Positions 27,865 to 36,898 of a DNA stretch of 64,000 nucleotides are shown here, in pieces (position 1 is the stretch's first letter; the number at the start of each line of letters is the position of its first letter). The notes under the pieces were generated by a model. It saw only the letters and a list, made by a program, of their open reading frames with translations. It was not told the origin of the DNA and did not search any database. Position numbers and translations under genes: made by a program. The stretch is from Sphingobacteriia bacterium. Lineage in GTDB: Bacteria > Bacteroidota > Bacteroidia > Bacteroidales > UBA7960. Where the stretch lies: the NCBI GenBank assembly GCA_011390785.1, contig JAABRR010000024.1, positions 18,943 through 82,942 on the forward strand, read 5' to 3'.

Positions 27865-30276
27865 ATGTCAGACGAAAACAAAGATTTAGCAGCTCAAAAC
27901 GAAGAAGCTGCAAAAAACCAGGCAGAAGAGGCCACTGAAACCACTCCCAAAGCTCAGGATCAACCAGTTGATCAATCAGAAGAGCAACAAACTGTTGAAA
28001 AATCAGAAGAGCAACAAATTGTAGATCAATCAGAAGAGCAACAATCTGTTGTGGAACCAAACAATGATGCTGCATCAGAAATCATTGAAGAAAAACTTGA
28101 AAAAGCAGTTGAAGTTAATGAGTTGCCAACCCCCGGAGATTTTGATTGGGATGCAGTGGGTAAAAAGACCGATAATTATTCCAACGATGAGCGCCAGCGT
28201 ATGGAAGCACTGTACGACGAAACGTTAAAGTCTATCGGAGAAGGCGAAGTGATTGATGGAAGTGTTGTTTCTATGAACAACCGGGAAGTAGTTGTAAATA
28301 TTGGTTTTAAATCAGATGGTGTAATTCCGGCTGCTGAAGTTCGTTATAACCCCGATTTGAAAATTGGTGATCAGATTGAAGTTTATGTTGAAACACAAGA
28401 AGATACTAGTGGACAATTGATTCTATCTCATAAAAAAGCACGTACACTCCGCTCATGGGAAAGAATTAACAATTCGATGGAAAAGGATGAAATTATAAAT
28501 GGTTTTGTAAAATGCCGCACCAAAGGTGGGCTCATCGTTGATGTTTTTGGTATTGAAGCATTCCTTCCAGGTTCTCAAATTGATGTGAAACCCATCCGCG
28601 ATTATGATATTTATGTTGGAAAAACGATGGAATTTAAAGTGGTTAAAATAAACCATGAATATAAAAACGTTGTAGTTTCCCACAAAGCACTTATAGAAGC
28701 CGAACTGGAAATTCAAAAAGCTGAGATCATATCAAAACTTGAAAAAGGACAAATTCTCGAAGGTACAGTTAAGAATATTACTTCTTACGGTGTATTTGTT
28801 GACCTTGGTGGTGTTGATGGCCTTGTCCATATTACTGATCTGTCATGGGGTCGTATCAATCATCCAGAAGAAATTGTTGAACTGGATCAGAAAATTAACG
28901 TTGTTATTCTCGATTTTGATGATAACAAAAAACGTATTGCACTCGGCTTGAAACAACTTACTTCTCATCCATGGGATTCACTTGATGAAAACCTGAAAAT
29001 TGGCGATAAAGTAAAAGGTAAAGTTGTTGTTATTGCCGACTATGGTGCATTTATAGAAATAGCACCTGGTGTTGAAGGCCTTATCCACGTATCTGAGATG
29101 TCATGGTCACAGCATTTACGAACAGCTCAGGATTTCCTTAAAGTTGGTGATGAAGTTGAAGGTATTATCCTTACTCTTGATCGCGAAGAGAGAAAAATGT
29201 CTTTGGGTATAAAACAGCTTATTCCTGATCCATGGTCGAATATTCATGAGAAATATCCTAGCAAAAGCAAGCATAATGCTACAGTTCGTAATTTTACCAA
29301 TTTCGGTATTTTTGTTGAACTTGAGGAGGGTGTTGACGGACTTATCCACATCAGCGATCTGTCTTGGAGTAAAAAAATTAAACATCCTGCAGAATTCACC
29401 AAAATTGGTGAGAGTATAGAAGTAGTTGTACTGGATGTTGATAAAGAAAACCGTCGTTTAAGTTTAGGTCATAAGCAACTTGAAGAAAATCCATGGGATA
29501 TATTCGAATCTGTATTTACACTTGATTCGGTTCACCAGGGTACCATTGTTGGATCTTCAGACAAAGGTGTTATTGTTGCTCTGCCTTATGGTGTTGAAGG
29601 TTTTGCTCCTACCCGTCATATAGTGAAAGAAGATGGCACAACTGCCAAGATGGACGAAACACTCAATTTTAAAGTTATTGAGTTTAACAAGGAGAGCAAA
29701 AAAATTATAGTTTCACATTCTAAGGTTTATCAAGATCTTCAGCATGCTGACAAACAAGCTGCTGTTGCTGAAAAAAGATCTCAGGAAAATACAACCCAGA
29801 AGGCTGTTAAGAAAATGAAAGACACAATGGAGAAAACAACTCTCGGCGACATTGATGTTCTGGCCAATCTGAAAAGCAACCTTGAAAAGTCTGAAAAAAC
29901 AGTGAAACCTGCTGCTAAAAAAGCAGTAAAAACTGAAGAGCCTGAGGCTGAAAAAGAAGCAAAAACTGAAGAGACTAAAACTGATAAAGAAGCTTTAAAA
30001 ATTCCTGAAGCCGAAGAAAAACCAAAGGCTGAAGCGAAATTAAAAACTGATGAAAAAAACGAAGCTGAAGTCCCAACATCGAAAGCCGAAAGCAAAGAAG
30101 AGAAGGTAGATACTCCTTCAGAAGCCCCGGTAAAAGAAGATAAGAAAACTAAAGCTGAGGCACCTGTTGAAGGAGTTAAATCAGAATTAAAAGAAGAAGA
30201 AGAAGCCAAATCAGAAGAAGCAGGATCTGAAGAAGAAAAAGCTAATGATGATAAATCAAAAGAAAAGAAAGAGTAA
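27865..30276 (+). CDS. rpsA: 30S ribosomal protein S1 with extended N- and C-termini
   Basis: S1 binds mRNA and brings it to the 30S subunit. The core (residues about 120-600) consists of six S1/OB-fold repeats, recognisable by repeated VDGLVHITDLSW, VEGLIHVSEMSW and VDGLIHISDLSW segments each followed by R-K/R-x-L/I-S/A-L-G. The N-terminus carries an acidic, Gln-rich segment with the 9-residue unit xxxSEEQQx repeated three times (about residues 36-63). After residue about 615 comes a tail of nearly 190 residues made almost only of Lys, Glu, Ala, Pro, Thr and Ser. With 803 residues it is clearly longer than the roughly 560-600 usual for six-repeat S1. Own promoter and terminator. Confidence 0.95.
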   Translation: MSDENKDLAAQNEEAAKNQAEEATETTPKAQDQPVDQSEEQQTVEKSEEQQIVDQSEEQQSVVEPNNDAASEIIEEKLEKAVEVNELPTPGDFDWDAVGKKTDNYSNDERQRMEALYDETLKSIGEGEVIDGSVVSMNNREVVVNIGFKSDGVIPAAEVRYNPDLKIGDQIEVYVETQEDTSGQLILSHKKARTLRSWERINNSMEKDEIINGFVKCRTKGGLIVDVFGIEAFLPGSQIDVKPIRDYDIYVGKTMEFKVVKINHEYKNVVVSHKALIEAELEIQKAEIISKLEKGQILEGTVKNITSYGVFVDLGGVDGLVHITDLSWGRINHPEEIVELDQKINVVILDFDDNKKRIALGLKQLTSHPWDSLDENLKIGDKVKGKVVVIADYGAFIEIAPGVEGLIHVSEMSWSQHLRTAQDFLKVGDEVEGIILTLDREERKMSLGIKQLIPDPWSNIHEKYPSKSKHNATVRNFTNFGIFVELEEGVDGLIHISDLSWSKKIKHPAEFTKIGESIEVVVLDVDKENRRLSLGHKQLEENPWDIFESVFTLDSVHQGTIVGSSDKGVIVALPYGVEGFAPTRHIVKEDGTTAKMDETLNFKVIEFNKESKKIIVSHSKVYQDLQHADKQAAVAEKRSQENTTQKAVKKMKDTMEKTTLGDIDVLANLKSNLEKSEKTVKPAAKKAVKTEEPEAEKEAKTEETKTDKEALKIPEAEEKPKAEAKLKTDEKNEAEVPTSKAESKEEKVDTPSEAPVKEDKKTKAEAPVEGVKSELKEEEEAKSEEAGSEEEKANDDKSKEKKE

Positions 30277-30292
30277 AGCGGAATGTTAATTA

Positions 30293-30325
30293 AAAGCGGA
30301 ATGTTTTGAAAAATGTTCCGCTTTT
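30293..30325 (+). terminator. Intrinsic terminator after rpsA
   Basis: AAAGCGGAA (30293-30301) pairs with TTCCGCTTT (30317-30325) and is followed by further T residues to 30330. A partial direct copy of the left arm (AAAGCGGAATGTT) precedes it at 30276-30288. A second hairpin, CTCTGATTTTT/AAAAATCAGAG (30332-30360), overlaps the end of the convergent TPR gene. Confidence 0.82.
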
Positions 30326-30341
30326 TTTTTGCTCTGATTTT

Positions 30342-31574
30342 TTAATAACAAAAATCAGAGTGTTGTTTTTGAGCTTCTTCATGGCCTAAATCAGCAGCCT
30401 GTTTGAGGTCATTACACGCATTAATTTTATCATTGAGATGGGTAAATAAGGTGGCTCTCAAAAAATACAAATCAGCTGTTGGACAGATTTGTATTGCCTT
30501 ATTAAAGTCTTCTAATGCTTCATTATAATTACCATTATTGAAAAACATTAAACCTCTCTCCTTGTATGCCAATGTATTGTCCGGATTAGTAAGCAAAATA
30601 ATCCGGTAATCAGCCAATGCCTGTGAATCCTGCCCCAGCTCATGATAAGCCTTCGCTCTGTAAATATATGCGTCTTCATTATTTCGATTAAGACCTATTA
30701 CCCTTGTAAAATCCCTTGTTGCTGCTTCGAACTCACCGGCATAAAAATATGATAACGCCCTCTGATTGTAGATCTCTTCATTTCTCTGCCTGAAAGTATT
30801 TATAAGGGTAGTATAATCTTCTACAGCAGAAAGGTATTCTCCCGCATAAAATAAAGCATTTGCCCGTAAATAATAAACGTGTTGATTGGAAACCCCACAT
30901 TCAATTGCAACATCCAGATCCTGAGACGCAAGTGCAAATTCTTCATTATCAGATAATAATATTGCTCTTTCCAGTCTTAACTCTGTATGCAACGAATCTA
31001 ACCCAATTGCTTTGGAGAAATCTTCCAGAGCAAGTTCTTTCTCTTCCTGCTGAAGATAAAGTTTTCCTCGGTTAAGATACACATTGGCATTTTCGTGTCC
31101 CAACTCAAGAACTTTGCTCAAGTCATTTATGGCTTCTTCTACCTTGCTTTCTCTAATAAATATTTCCGATCTTTTCATGTAGGCATCAAGAAAGTCAGGC
31201 TCCAGATAAATAGTCTGATTGTAGTCTTTTAAGGCAAGGTTTTGATGCCCAGAAGCCGTATAGGACAAAGCTCTGTTAAAATAAGCATGAGTAAACTCAT
31301 CATTATGCTCTATGGCACTTGAAAAATCAGAAATTGCTTTATTATGCTGATCCAGAAGCTGAAATGATCGCCCTCTTTCATAATACGCTTCATAAAAAAA
31401 AGGAACCAGCTCAATGGCTGCAGAAAATTCTTCTATGGCCATCTCATAATTCTCAGATGCCATTAATTGCAACCCTCTGTTGTAAGATTCATTTGCTGTT
31501 TGCCCTTTTACAAGTGAAGAAAAGAATACCAGGATGGAAAGAAATATATAACGATTATTCCAAAAATTAAACAT
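30342..31574 (-). CDS. Exported tetratricopeptide-repeat protein
   Basis: A 410-residue protein with a signal peptide (MFNFWNNRYIFLSILVFFSSLVKG, cut before QTANES) followed by about eleven TPR units filling the rest, each with the W/Y-x-x-A/G-Y-A-F-A-P type pattern (for example NYEMAIEEFSAAIELVPFFYEAYYERG, HNKAISDFSSAIEHNDEFTHAYFNRA). It ends with a Sel1-like segment containing NACNDLKQAADLGHEEAQ. TPR arrays form protein-binding superhelices; the partner is unknown. There is no lipobox cysteine, so it is probably periplasmic. It stands alone between the convergent rpsA and the xerD gene 262 bases upstream. Confidence 0.85.
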   Translation of the reverse strand: MFNFWNNRYIFLSILVFFSSLVKGQTANESYNRGLQLMASENYEMAIEEFSAAIELVPFFYEAYYERGRSFQLLDQHNKAISDFSSAIEHNDEFTHAYFNRALSYTASGHQNLALKDYNQTIYLEPDFLDAYMKRSEIFIRESKVEEAINDLSKVLELGHENANVYLNRGKLYLQQEEKELALEDFSKAIGLDSLHTELRLERAILLSDNEEFALASQDLDVAIECGVSNQHVYYLRANALFYAGEYLSAVEDYTTLINTFRQRNEEIYNQRALSYFYAGEFEAATRDFTRVIGLNRNNEDAYIYRAKAYHELGQDSQALADYRIILLTNPDNTLAYKERGLMFFNNGNYNEALEDFNKAIQICPTADLYFLRATLFTHLNDKINACNDLKQAADLGHEEAQKQHSDFCY

Positions 31575-31836
31575 GGAAAAGAATTGTATCGGATGAAAAA
31601 AACTTAAATAAAATATGAGGCAAAATTAGGGAGATTTCTGTAATAAAAACCTTAATAACAAAGAATTATTGTATTGAATATAATACAGGTAAATACTATG
31701 GTATTAAATAAATAAATAAAACCTCCGATTTGCGAAAAATTACAATAATTATATCATAACCCCAACTATATAATAAATATTAACACTATGATACTATTTA
31801 ATGAATAATATAATAAAGCCGTAATTAGTTATGAAT

Positions 31837-32748
31837 TTATAAAACATTTTTACCCCTTGGATGAAAAGAAATCAGATTTTCTCTTAAATACTCTCTGTCA
31901 AGATGTGTATATATTTCTGTTGTAGTAATAGATTCATGGCCGAGCATATCTTGAACGGCGCGCAAATCAGCACCACCTTCCACCAGGTGGGTTGCGAAAC
32001 TATGTCGGAGGGTATGCGGACTGATGCTTTTCCTGATACCGGCCTTCTCTGCCAACTCTTTAATTACCAGAAAAATCATAACCCTTGTAAGTTTCCTACC
32101 GTTTCTGTTAAGAAAAACATGGTCTTCAAAACCTTTTTTTATAGTAATATATTTCCGATGGTTCTGAATATAAACCTTCATCACCCTTGCAGAACTTCTT
32201 CCCAGAGGAACCAGTCTTTGTTTATTTCCTTTACCTGTAATGCTTAAAAATTCTTCATCAAAATACACTGAAGAAATCTTTAATTCTACTACTTCAGAAA
32301 CTCTTAAGCCACTTCCATAAAGTACTTCAACTATGGCGCGGTTTCTCTGGCCCTGAGGTTTACTAAGATCAATACTGGCAAGCATAGCATCAATTTCTTC
32401 AACAGAGAGAACTTCAGGAAGCTTTCTTCCCAGACGAGGAGTAGCAAGCAGGGCAGCCGGACTTTTCGGCAAAACATCTTCCATCAATAAGTATTTGTAA
32501 AAAGCTTTAATACCTGAAATCATGCGGGCTTGCGAACGAGGTGATAATCCAAGGTTTGCAGCCCAATGAACAAATTCGACCAGCGTAGTGTAAGAAACAT
32601 CTGCCGGAGAAACCATAAGTTTCTTATATTCCAAATACTGTTGTAGCCGCTCAAGGTCGTGAAGGTAGGCATCAATGCTGTTTTCAGACAATGATTTCTC
32701 CAGCTGAAGATATGCTTTAAAGTTTCTGTGATATTCTTGCCAGTTCAT
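31837..32748 (-). CDS. xerD: Tyrosine recombinase XerD
   Basis: XerD with its partner XerC resolves chromosome dimers at dif. The 303-residue protein has the N-terminal SAM-like core-binding domain (residues about 1-90, FKAYLQLEKSLSENSIDAYLHDLERL) and the catalytic domain with Arg in YGSGLRVSEVVEL, Lys in the beta-hairpin GKGNKQRLVPLG, the box HTLRHSFATHLVEGGADLRAVQDMLGH with H-x-x-R and the second His, and the nucleophile Tyr in TTTEIYTHL. All five catalytic residues are intact. Size and sequence fit the housekeeping XerD, not a phage integrase, and no attachment site or mobile genes are near. Confidence 0.92.
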   Translation of the reverse strand: MNWQEYHRNFKAYLQLEKSLSENSIDAYLHDLERLQQYLEYKKLMVSPADVSYTTLVEFVHWAANLGLSPRSQARMISGIKAFYKYLLMEDVLPKSPAALLATPRLGRKLPEVLSVEEIDAMLASIDLSKPQGQRNRAIVEVLYGSGLRVSEVVELKISSVYFDEEFLSITGKGNKQRLVPLGRSSARVMKVYIQNHRKYITIKKGFEDHVFLNRNGRKLTRVMIFLVIKELAEKAGIRKSISPHTLRHSFATHLVEGGADLRAVQDMLGHESITTTEIYTHLDREYLRENLISFHPRGKNVL

Positions 32749-32818
32749 AAAATGAGAATAAGTATAAAGATAAGGCCATTTTTATTATGGAAACGCTGAT
32801 CAACCAGTTTAATAATTG

Positions 32819-32826
32819 TAATTTTG
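32819..32826 (+). promoter_or_regulatory. Putative promoter of the Yip1 gene (-7 element)
   Basis: TAATTTTG matches TAnnTTTG, 50 bases before the proposed TTG start at 32876. No -33 box is seen. Confidence 0.45.
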
Positions 32827-32875
32827 CGCTTCTTTATAAAAAATTATCAACGTACTTTCATTAAACAACAGAAAA

Positions 32876-33457
32876 TTGGACATCAATAGTTTATTCAGAA
32901 TTCAGGGACTTTTATTTACAAACCAACATAAAGCATGGCTCGAGATAAAGGAAATGAACTACACCTGGAAACAGGTAATATTTTATTATTTGTTCCCTTT
33001 GCTTTTTTTAAGCAGTATTTCTAATGTATTCTTTATGGGAGAACAGCTTTCAATGCTGGGATTTACCCCCAACCAGATGTTTATAGTAACTTTTTTGGGT
33101 TCCCTTGTTGCCATTATTGCAACTGCCTGGATGGTTGCCGCAATGGCACCCCGATTTGAAGCGAGCGATTCCTACGACCACCATATAGCTTTACTCGCTT
33201 TTGCCTATAGCCCTGTTTATATTGCGTCTGTCCTGTCATCTTTTCATGAAGTGTTGCAGATTTTGAATTTGGCGGCGGTAATAATTACATTACTGCTTTA
33301 CTTCAAGGGAACAGGGATTATTACCAAAGTACCTGCTCATAAACAAATGGGATTTACGATTGTAAGCCTGATAATTCTTTTTGGAATGCGGCTTATCATT
33401 ACCATTATTTTTGTCCTAATGCTGGGAGGTATCCCCAATCTCGAAAACACCTATTGA
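32876..33457 (+). CDS. Yip1-family integral membrane protein (TTG start)
   Basis: A 193-residue membrane protein of the bacterial Yip1 family with five hydrophobic helices. The N-terminus MDINSLFRIQGLLFTNQHKAW resembles the usual amphipathic start of the family (a helix followed by a Pro/Glu-Trp motif before helix 1), and it precedes any in-frame ATG; the first ATG is at codon 28, inside this conserved segment. The start must therefore be the TTG at 32876. A GxG-rich loop before helix 4 (YFKGTGIITKVPAHK) is also typical. Function unknown. The last 7 bases overlap the convergent DUF3109 gene. Confidence 0.78.
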   Translation: MDINSLFRIQGLLFTNQHKAWLEIKEMNYTWKQVIFYYLFPLLFLSSISNVFFMGEQLSMLGFTPNQMFIVTFLGSLVAIIATAWMVAAMAPRFEASDSYDHHIALLAFAYSPVYIASVLSSFHEVLQILNLAAVIITLLLYFKGTGIITKVPAHKQMGFTIVSLIILFGMRLIITIIFVLMLGGIPNLENTY

Positions 33458-34026
33458 TCGCCGAGTGTTAACTTAATATATGCATCAAGCTGCTCGTACC
33501 AATCCTTCCCAAATTTACGAATAAGAGGTTCTTTCAGGAACTGATAGATCTTAACATTTAATTTTTTTCCGTTTGTACGGGCACAATCGCAAATTGGCCA
33601 GCGATGATAATTTATTGCATCATAATTTGAGTACCGGGTAATTCGGATAGGATACAAATGGCAGGAAACGGGTTTTTGAAACTCAAATTGTTTTTCTTCC
33701 CAGGCTTTTTCAATAGCACATTTAGCAATGTTGCTTTCATCAAAAAACACATAGGCACACTCTTGCTTATTAACCAGGGGCGTGGTAAATTCTCCGTCAA
33801 TATCTATAACCCAACCACCAGATTTTTCAATGGCTTCAATTCCTTCTGCACGTAAATAGGGTTTCAGTTTAGGATATATATGATCAAGCATCTGGGTTTC
33901 TTCCTTTTCGAGAGGTGCCCCTGCATCGCCATGCACACAACAACCGCCATGGCAAACCGGAAGATCACAAACAAATGATTCTGTATAAATTTCGTCAGAA
34001 ATCAGGGTATCTTCAATTATTATCAT
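33451..34026 (-). CDS. DUF3109 family cysteine-rich protein
   Basis: A 191-residue protein with the family hallmark near the N-terminus, FVCDLPVCHGGCCVHGDAGAPL (with C-x4-C-x3-CC), then KQECAYVFFD...IAKCAIEKA, KPVSCHLYPIRI, and CDCARTNGKKLNV. The eight or so conserved cysteines suggest bound metal or an iron-sulfur cluster, as in the related CxxCxxCC domains, but the function is not known. The promoter element at 34032-34039 places the transcript start almost on the ATG, so the mRNA may lack a leader. Converges with the Yip1 gene with a 7-base overlap. Confidence 0.88.
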   Translation of the reverse strand: MIIIEDTLISDEIYTESFVCDLPVCHGGCCVHGDAGAPLEKEETQMLDHIYPKLKPYLRAEGIEAIEKSGGWVIDIDGEFTTPLVNKQECAYVFFDESNIAKCAIEKAWEEKQFEFQKPVSCHLYPIRITRYSNYDAINYHRWPICDCARTNGKKLNVKIYQFLKEPLIRKFGKDWYEQLDAYIKLTLGDQ

Positions 34027-34031
34027 ACCAA

Positions 34032-34039
34032 CAAAAGTA
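34032..34039 (-). promoter_or_regulatory. Putative promoter of the DUF3109 gene (-7 element)
   Basis: The reverse strand reads TACTTTTG, a TAnnTTTG match, only 5 bases before the ATG (34026). Transcription would begin at or next to the start codon. Confidence 0.5.
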
Positions 34040-34187
34040 CATATAAATATATTTTGTGAACTTATAAAAAAGATTTGAATAAAAGATTTCTTCCTGAAAC
34101 ATATTTTTTTGCGTAATAGGAAAAAATGCCTTTACTTTACCGCCTTCAAAAAGCTATTAATATAAATCATTTCATAATTACCCCCAG

Positions 34188-35633
34188 ATGAAAGAAAAGA
34201 CCCGCCGCCCCACACTATTTCTGGCTCTTATTCCTGTAATTTTTCTTACAATATTGATTTCCATCAATGTTTTTATTTTTGGCGACGACTCACTTTCGGG
34301 TTCCAACCAGATCGTTTTGATCTTAAGTGCATCAGTGGCAGCCATTATTGCATTGAGTCTGGGTTTTAGCTGGTCTTTTTTGCTGAAAGGTATTGTGAAA
34401 GGTATTGGCTCTGCTATGACTGCCATTCTTATACTATTATTAATTGGTTCACTGGCTGGCACATGGCTAATAGGAGGCATAGTCCCGGCAATGATTTACT
34501 ATGGATTGCAGATCCTTAATCCTACTATTTTTTTATTCGCTGCCTGTGTAGTTAGTGCAGTAGTCTCCCTGGCAACAGGTAGTTCATGGTCAACGGTGGC
34601 AACTCTCGGTGTTGCCTTGCTGGGTATTGGCCGTGCCCTCGGAATTCCAGATGGTGTAATTGGTGGAGCTATAATTTCAGGGGCTTATTTTGGAGATAAG
34701 ATGTCGCCTCTGAGTGATACTACCAACCTTGCTCCTGCAATGGCTGGTACCGATCTTTTTACCCATATCCGCTATATGGCCTATACAACAGTACCGTCGA
34801 TTACCATAACACTCATTATATTTTTGGTAATTGGTTTTCGCAGTTACAGTGGAAACGTTTATAATGATATTACACCGGTTTTAAATGCCATTGACAATAC
34901 CTTCACCATCAACCCATTTCTGTTTCTGGTACCAGCCCTTGTAATATTTCTTATTGTAAGAAAGGTTCCTGCTTTACCTGCCCTTTTTATCGGCACACTG
35001 GCAGGGGCTGCAAGTGCATTAATTTTTCAACCCCAGATAATTGAACAGATAAGTGGCGTTGACAAACCTTTTCATACAGCTGCCTATATCGCCATTATGA
35101 AATCGATGTACACAAGCGTGAGCGTAACCACATCTAACGAAATGGTAAACAACCTGCTGGAAACAGGCGGGATGCGTGGCATGTTGAACACGGTTTGGTT
35201 AATCATGTGTGCCATGATTTTTGGTGGCATAATGGAATCGAGCGGCATGTTGCACCGAATTACTGAATCCGTTATAAAACTGGCACATAATACCGGCTCA
35301 TTGATAGCTTCCACCGCAGGCACCTGCATCTTCTTCAACATAACTGCGAGCGATCAATATCTTAGCATTGTAGTACCCGGTAGAATGTTTGCAGATACAT
35401 ATCGTGAAAGAGGTTTGAAGCCCGAAAATCTAAGTAGAACTCTGGAAGATAGTGGTACGGTTACATCAGTGTTGGTTCCCTGGAATACTTGCGGAGCAAC
35501 CCAGGCATCAGTATTAGGGGTATCCACATTAACATTTCTACCCTATTGCTTCTTCAATATTATCAGTCCGTTTATGACTATTATTTTTGCCTATTTCAAT
35601 ATTAGGATTGCCCGCATAAAAAAAGAGAAATAG
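34188..35633 (+). CDS. NhaC family Na+/H+ antiporter
   Basis: A 481-residue inner-membrane antiporter with 11-12 helices. Diagnostic stretches: ATGSSWSTVATLGVALLGIGRALGIPDGVIGGAIISGAYFGDKMSPLSDTTNLAPAMAGTDLFTHIRYM (two segments of it shown by position, about residues 126-205), whose S-DTTN-AP motif is a family signature, and near the C-terminus NITASDQYLSIVVPGRMF and SGTVTSVLVPWNTCGA. Members exchange Na+ (or small organic acids such as malate/lactate) for protons; the paralogue type cannot be decided. It appears monocistronic, with the glycosyltransferase gene following after 80 bases. Confidence 0.9.
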   Translation: MKEKTRRPTLFLALIPVIFLTILISINVFIFGDDSLSGSNQIVLILSASVAAIIALSLGFSWSFLLKGIVKGIGSAMTAILILLLIGSLAGTWLIGGIVPAMIYYGLQILNPTIFLFAACVVSAVVSLATGSSWSTVATLGVALLGIGRALGIPDGVIGGAIISGAYFGDKMSPLSDTTNLAPAMAGTDLFTHIRYMAYTTVPSITITLIIFLVIGFRSYSGNVYNDITPVLNAIDNTFTINPFLFLVPALVIFLIVRKVPALPALFIGTLAGAASALIFQPQIIEQISGVDKPFHTAAYIAIMKSMYTSVSVTTSNEMVNNLLETGGMRGMLNTVWLIMCAMIFGGIMESSGMLHRITESVIKLAHNTGSLIASTAGTCIFFNITASDQYLSIVVPGRMFADTYRERGLKPENLSRTLEDSGTVTSVLVPWNTCGATQASVLGVSTLTFLPYCFFNIISPFMTIIFAYFNIRIARIKKEK

Positions 35634-35713
35634 CACTACAAATTTGTATCCTTCAAGGATTTATTTTCGTAAACTATAAAGGTTTTATAACCCTTTTGTC
35701 GAAATATATTGAA

Positions 35714-36841
35714 ATGGTAAAAAGAGCATGTGTTTCCGTAACCAATGATTTAGCTACAGATCAGAGAGTTATAAAAGTTTGTGATTTTCTTACCCGTTTA
35801 GGTTTTGATGTTACCCTGATAGGTGTTCGACGGAAAAAACACATCTCCGTTAATCATATAAAAGTAAGAACATTCCGTTTTCACATCTGGTTTCAAAAAG
35901 GGTTTCTTTTCTATGCCGAATATAATATAAGGCTTTTCTTTTATCTTCTTTTTAAGAAAACCCAATTGCTAATTTCGAATGATCTTGACACTTTATTGCC
36001 CAATTACCTGGTTTCTTTGCTTCGACAAAAAGCTTTGGTTTACGATGCTCATGAATATTTTCTTGGATCTACTGAAATTGCTGAACGCCCAATTGTTAGA
36101 AATTTTTGGAAGATTATAGAAAAAGGTATTTTCCCAAGGTTGCAAAATATTATTACTGTAAATCACTCGATTGCCGATTTATATGAAAAGGCCTATGGAA
36201 TAAGGCCCAATGTAGTACGAAATTTACCTAATCGGTTTATTGCCGATAAGAAAATTACACGGAGCGAGCTTGGACTACCGGAAGAAAAAAAAATAGTTCT
36301 TATGCAAGGAGGGGGTATCAATGTAGACCGCGGAGCAGAAGAGCTCATCAACGCTATGAAACCCAAATATGGGCTTGATGATGTTGAATTATATTTTATT
36401 GGAGGTGGCGATGTTTGGGAAAAGATAAAACAGCTTACCAAAGACCTTCATTTGGAAAGAAAGGTTCATTTTCTGCCAAAAATGCCCTATCAAAAAATGA
36501 TGAATTACACATATTTGTGCGACCTTGGCGTGTCTCTTGACAAACCAGTAAGCCTGAATTATAAGTATAGTCTTCCCAATAAACTATTCGACTATCTTGC
36601 AGCCGGAATTCCGGTATTGGCTTCGCCAATGGTAGAAATTAAAAAGATTATTGAAAGCTACGATGTGGGTATGTGCATTGATGAACATGAACCCGGCCAT
36701 ATAGCGCAAAAAATAAAAGCAATGCTCAATGATCCAGAAAAAATTAAGAAATGGAGAATTAATGCACTGAAAACTTCTAAAGAATTATGCTGGGAAAATG
36801 AAGAAAAGGTTTTAATAAAAATTTACGAAAAACATAGATAA
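35714..36841 (+). CDS. Glycosyltransferase (GT-B fold, GT4-like)
   Basis: A 375-residue glycosyltransferase of the GT-B class. The N-terminal domain has SVTNDLATDQRVIKVCDFLTRLGFDVTLIG, ISNDLDTLLPNYLVS and VYDAHEYFLGSTE. The C-terminal, donor-binding domain has VLMQGGGINVDRGAEELINAM, ELYFIGGGDVWEKIK, and a DLGVSLDKPVSLNYKYSLPNKLFDYLAAGIPVLAS-like region (about residues 275-310) with the E/D-x7-E type sugar-nucleotide site partly preserved. I start at the ATG at 35714; the frame extends six codons to a TTG. No signal or membrane segment. Acceptor and sugar unknown; a role in cell-surface polysaccharide is likely. Confidence 0.87.
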   Translation: MVKRACVSVTNDLATDQRVIKVCDFLTRLGFDVTLIGVRRKKHISVNHIKVRTFRFHIWFQKGFLFYAEYNIRLFFYLLFKKTQLLISNDLDTLLPNYLVSLLRQKALVYDAHEYFLGSTEIAERPIVRNFWKIIEKGIFPRLQNIITVNHSIADLYEKAYGIRPNVVRNLPNRFIADKKITRSELGLPEEKKIVLMQGGGINVDRGAEELINAMKPKYGLDDVELYFIGGGDVWEKIKQLTKDLHLERKVHFLPKMPYQKMMNYTYLCDLGVSLDKPVSLNYKYSLPNKLFDYLAAGIPVLASPMVEIKKIIESYDVGMCIDEHEPGHIAQKIKAMLNDPEKIKKWRINALKTSKELCWENEEKVLIKIYEKHR

Positions 36842-36898
36842 GCGCAACCCCCGAAAACTAAATAGGAAAATTAGATCAATCTTAAAAATTGGCAATTA

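Noticed and set aside
29781..30209. Reverse ORF of 142 codons opposite the S1 tail
   Set aside because: Ser/Ala/Phe-rich translation is the mirror of the Lys/Glu/Ala codons of the S1 tail.
31837..32748. Tyrosine recombinase considered as an integrase of a mobile island
   Set aside because: Length and motifs match housekeeping XerD, and no attachment site, tRNA or mobility genes are near.
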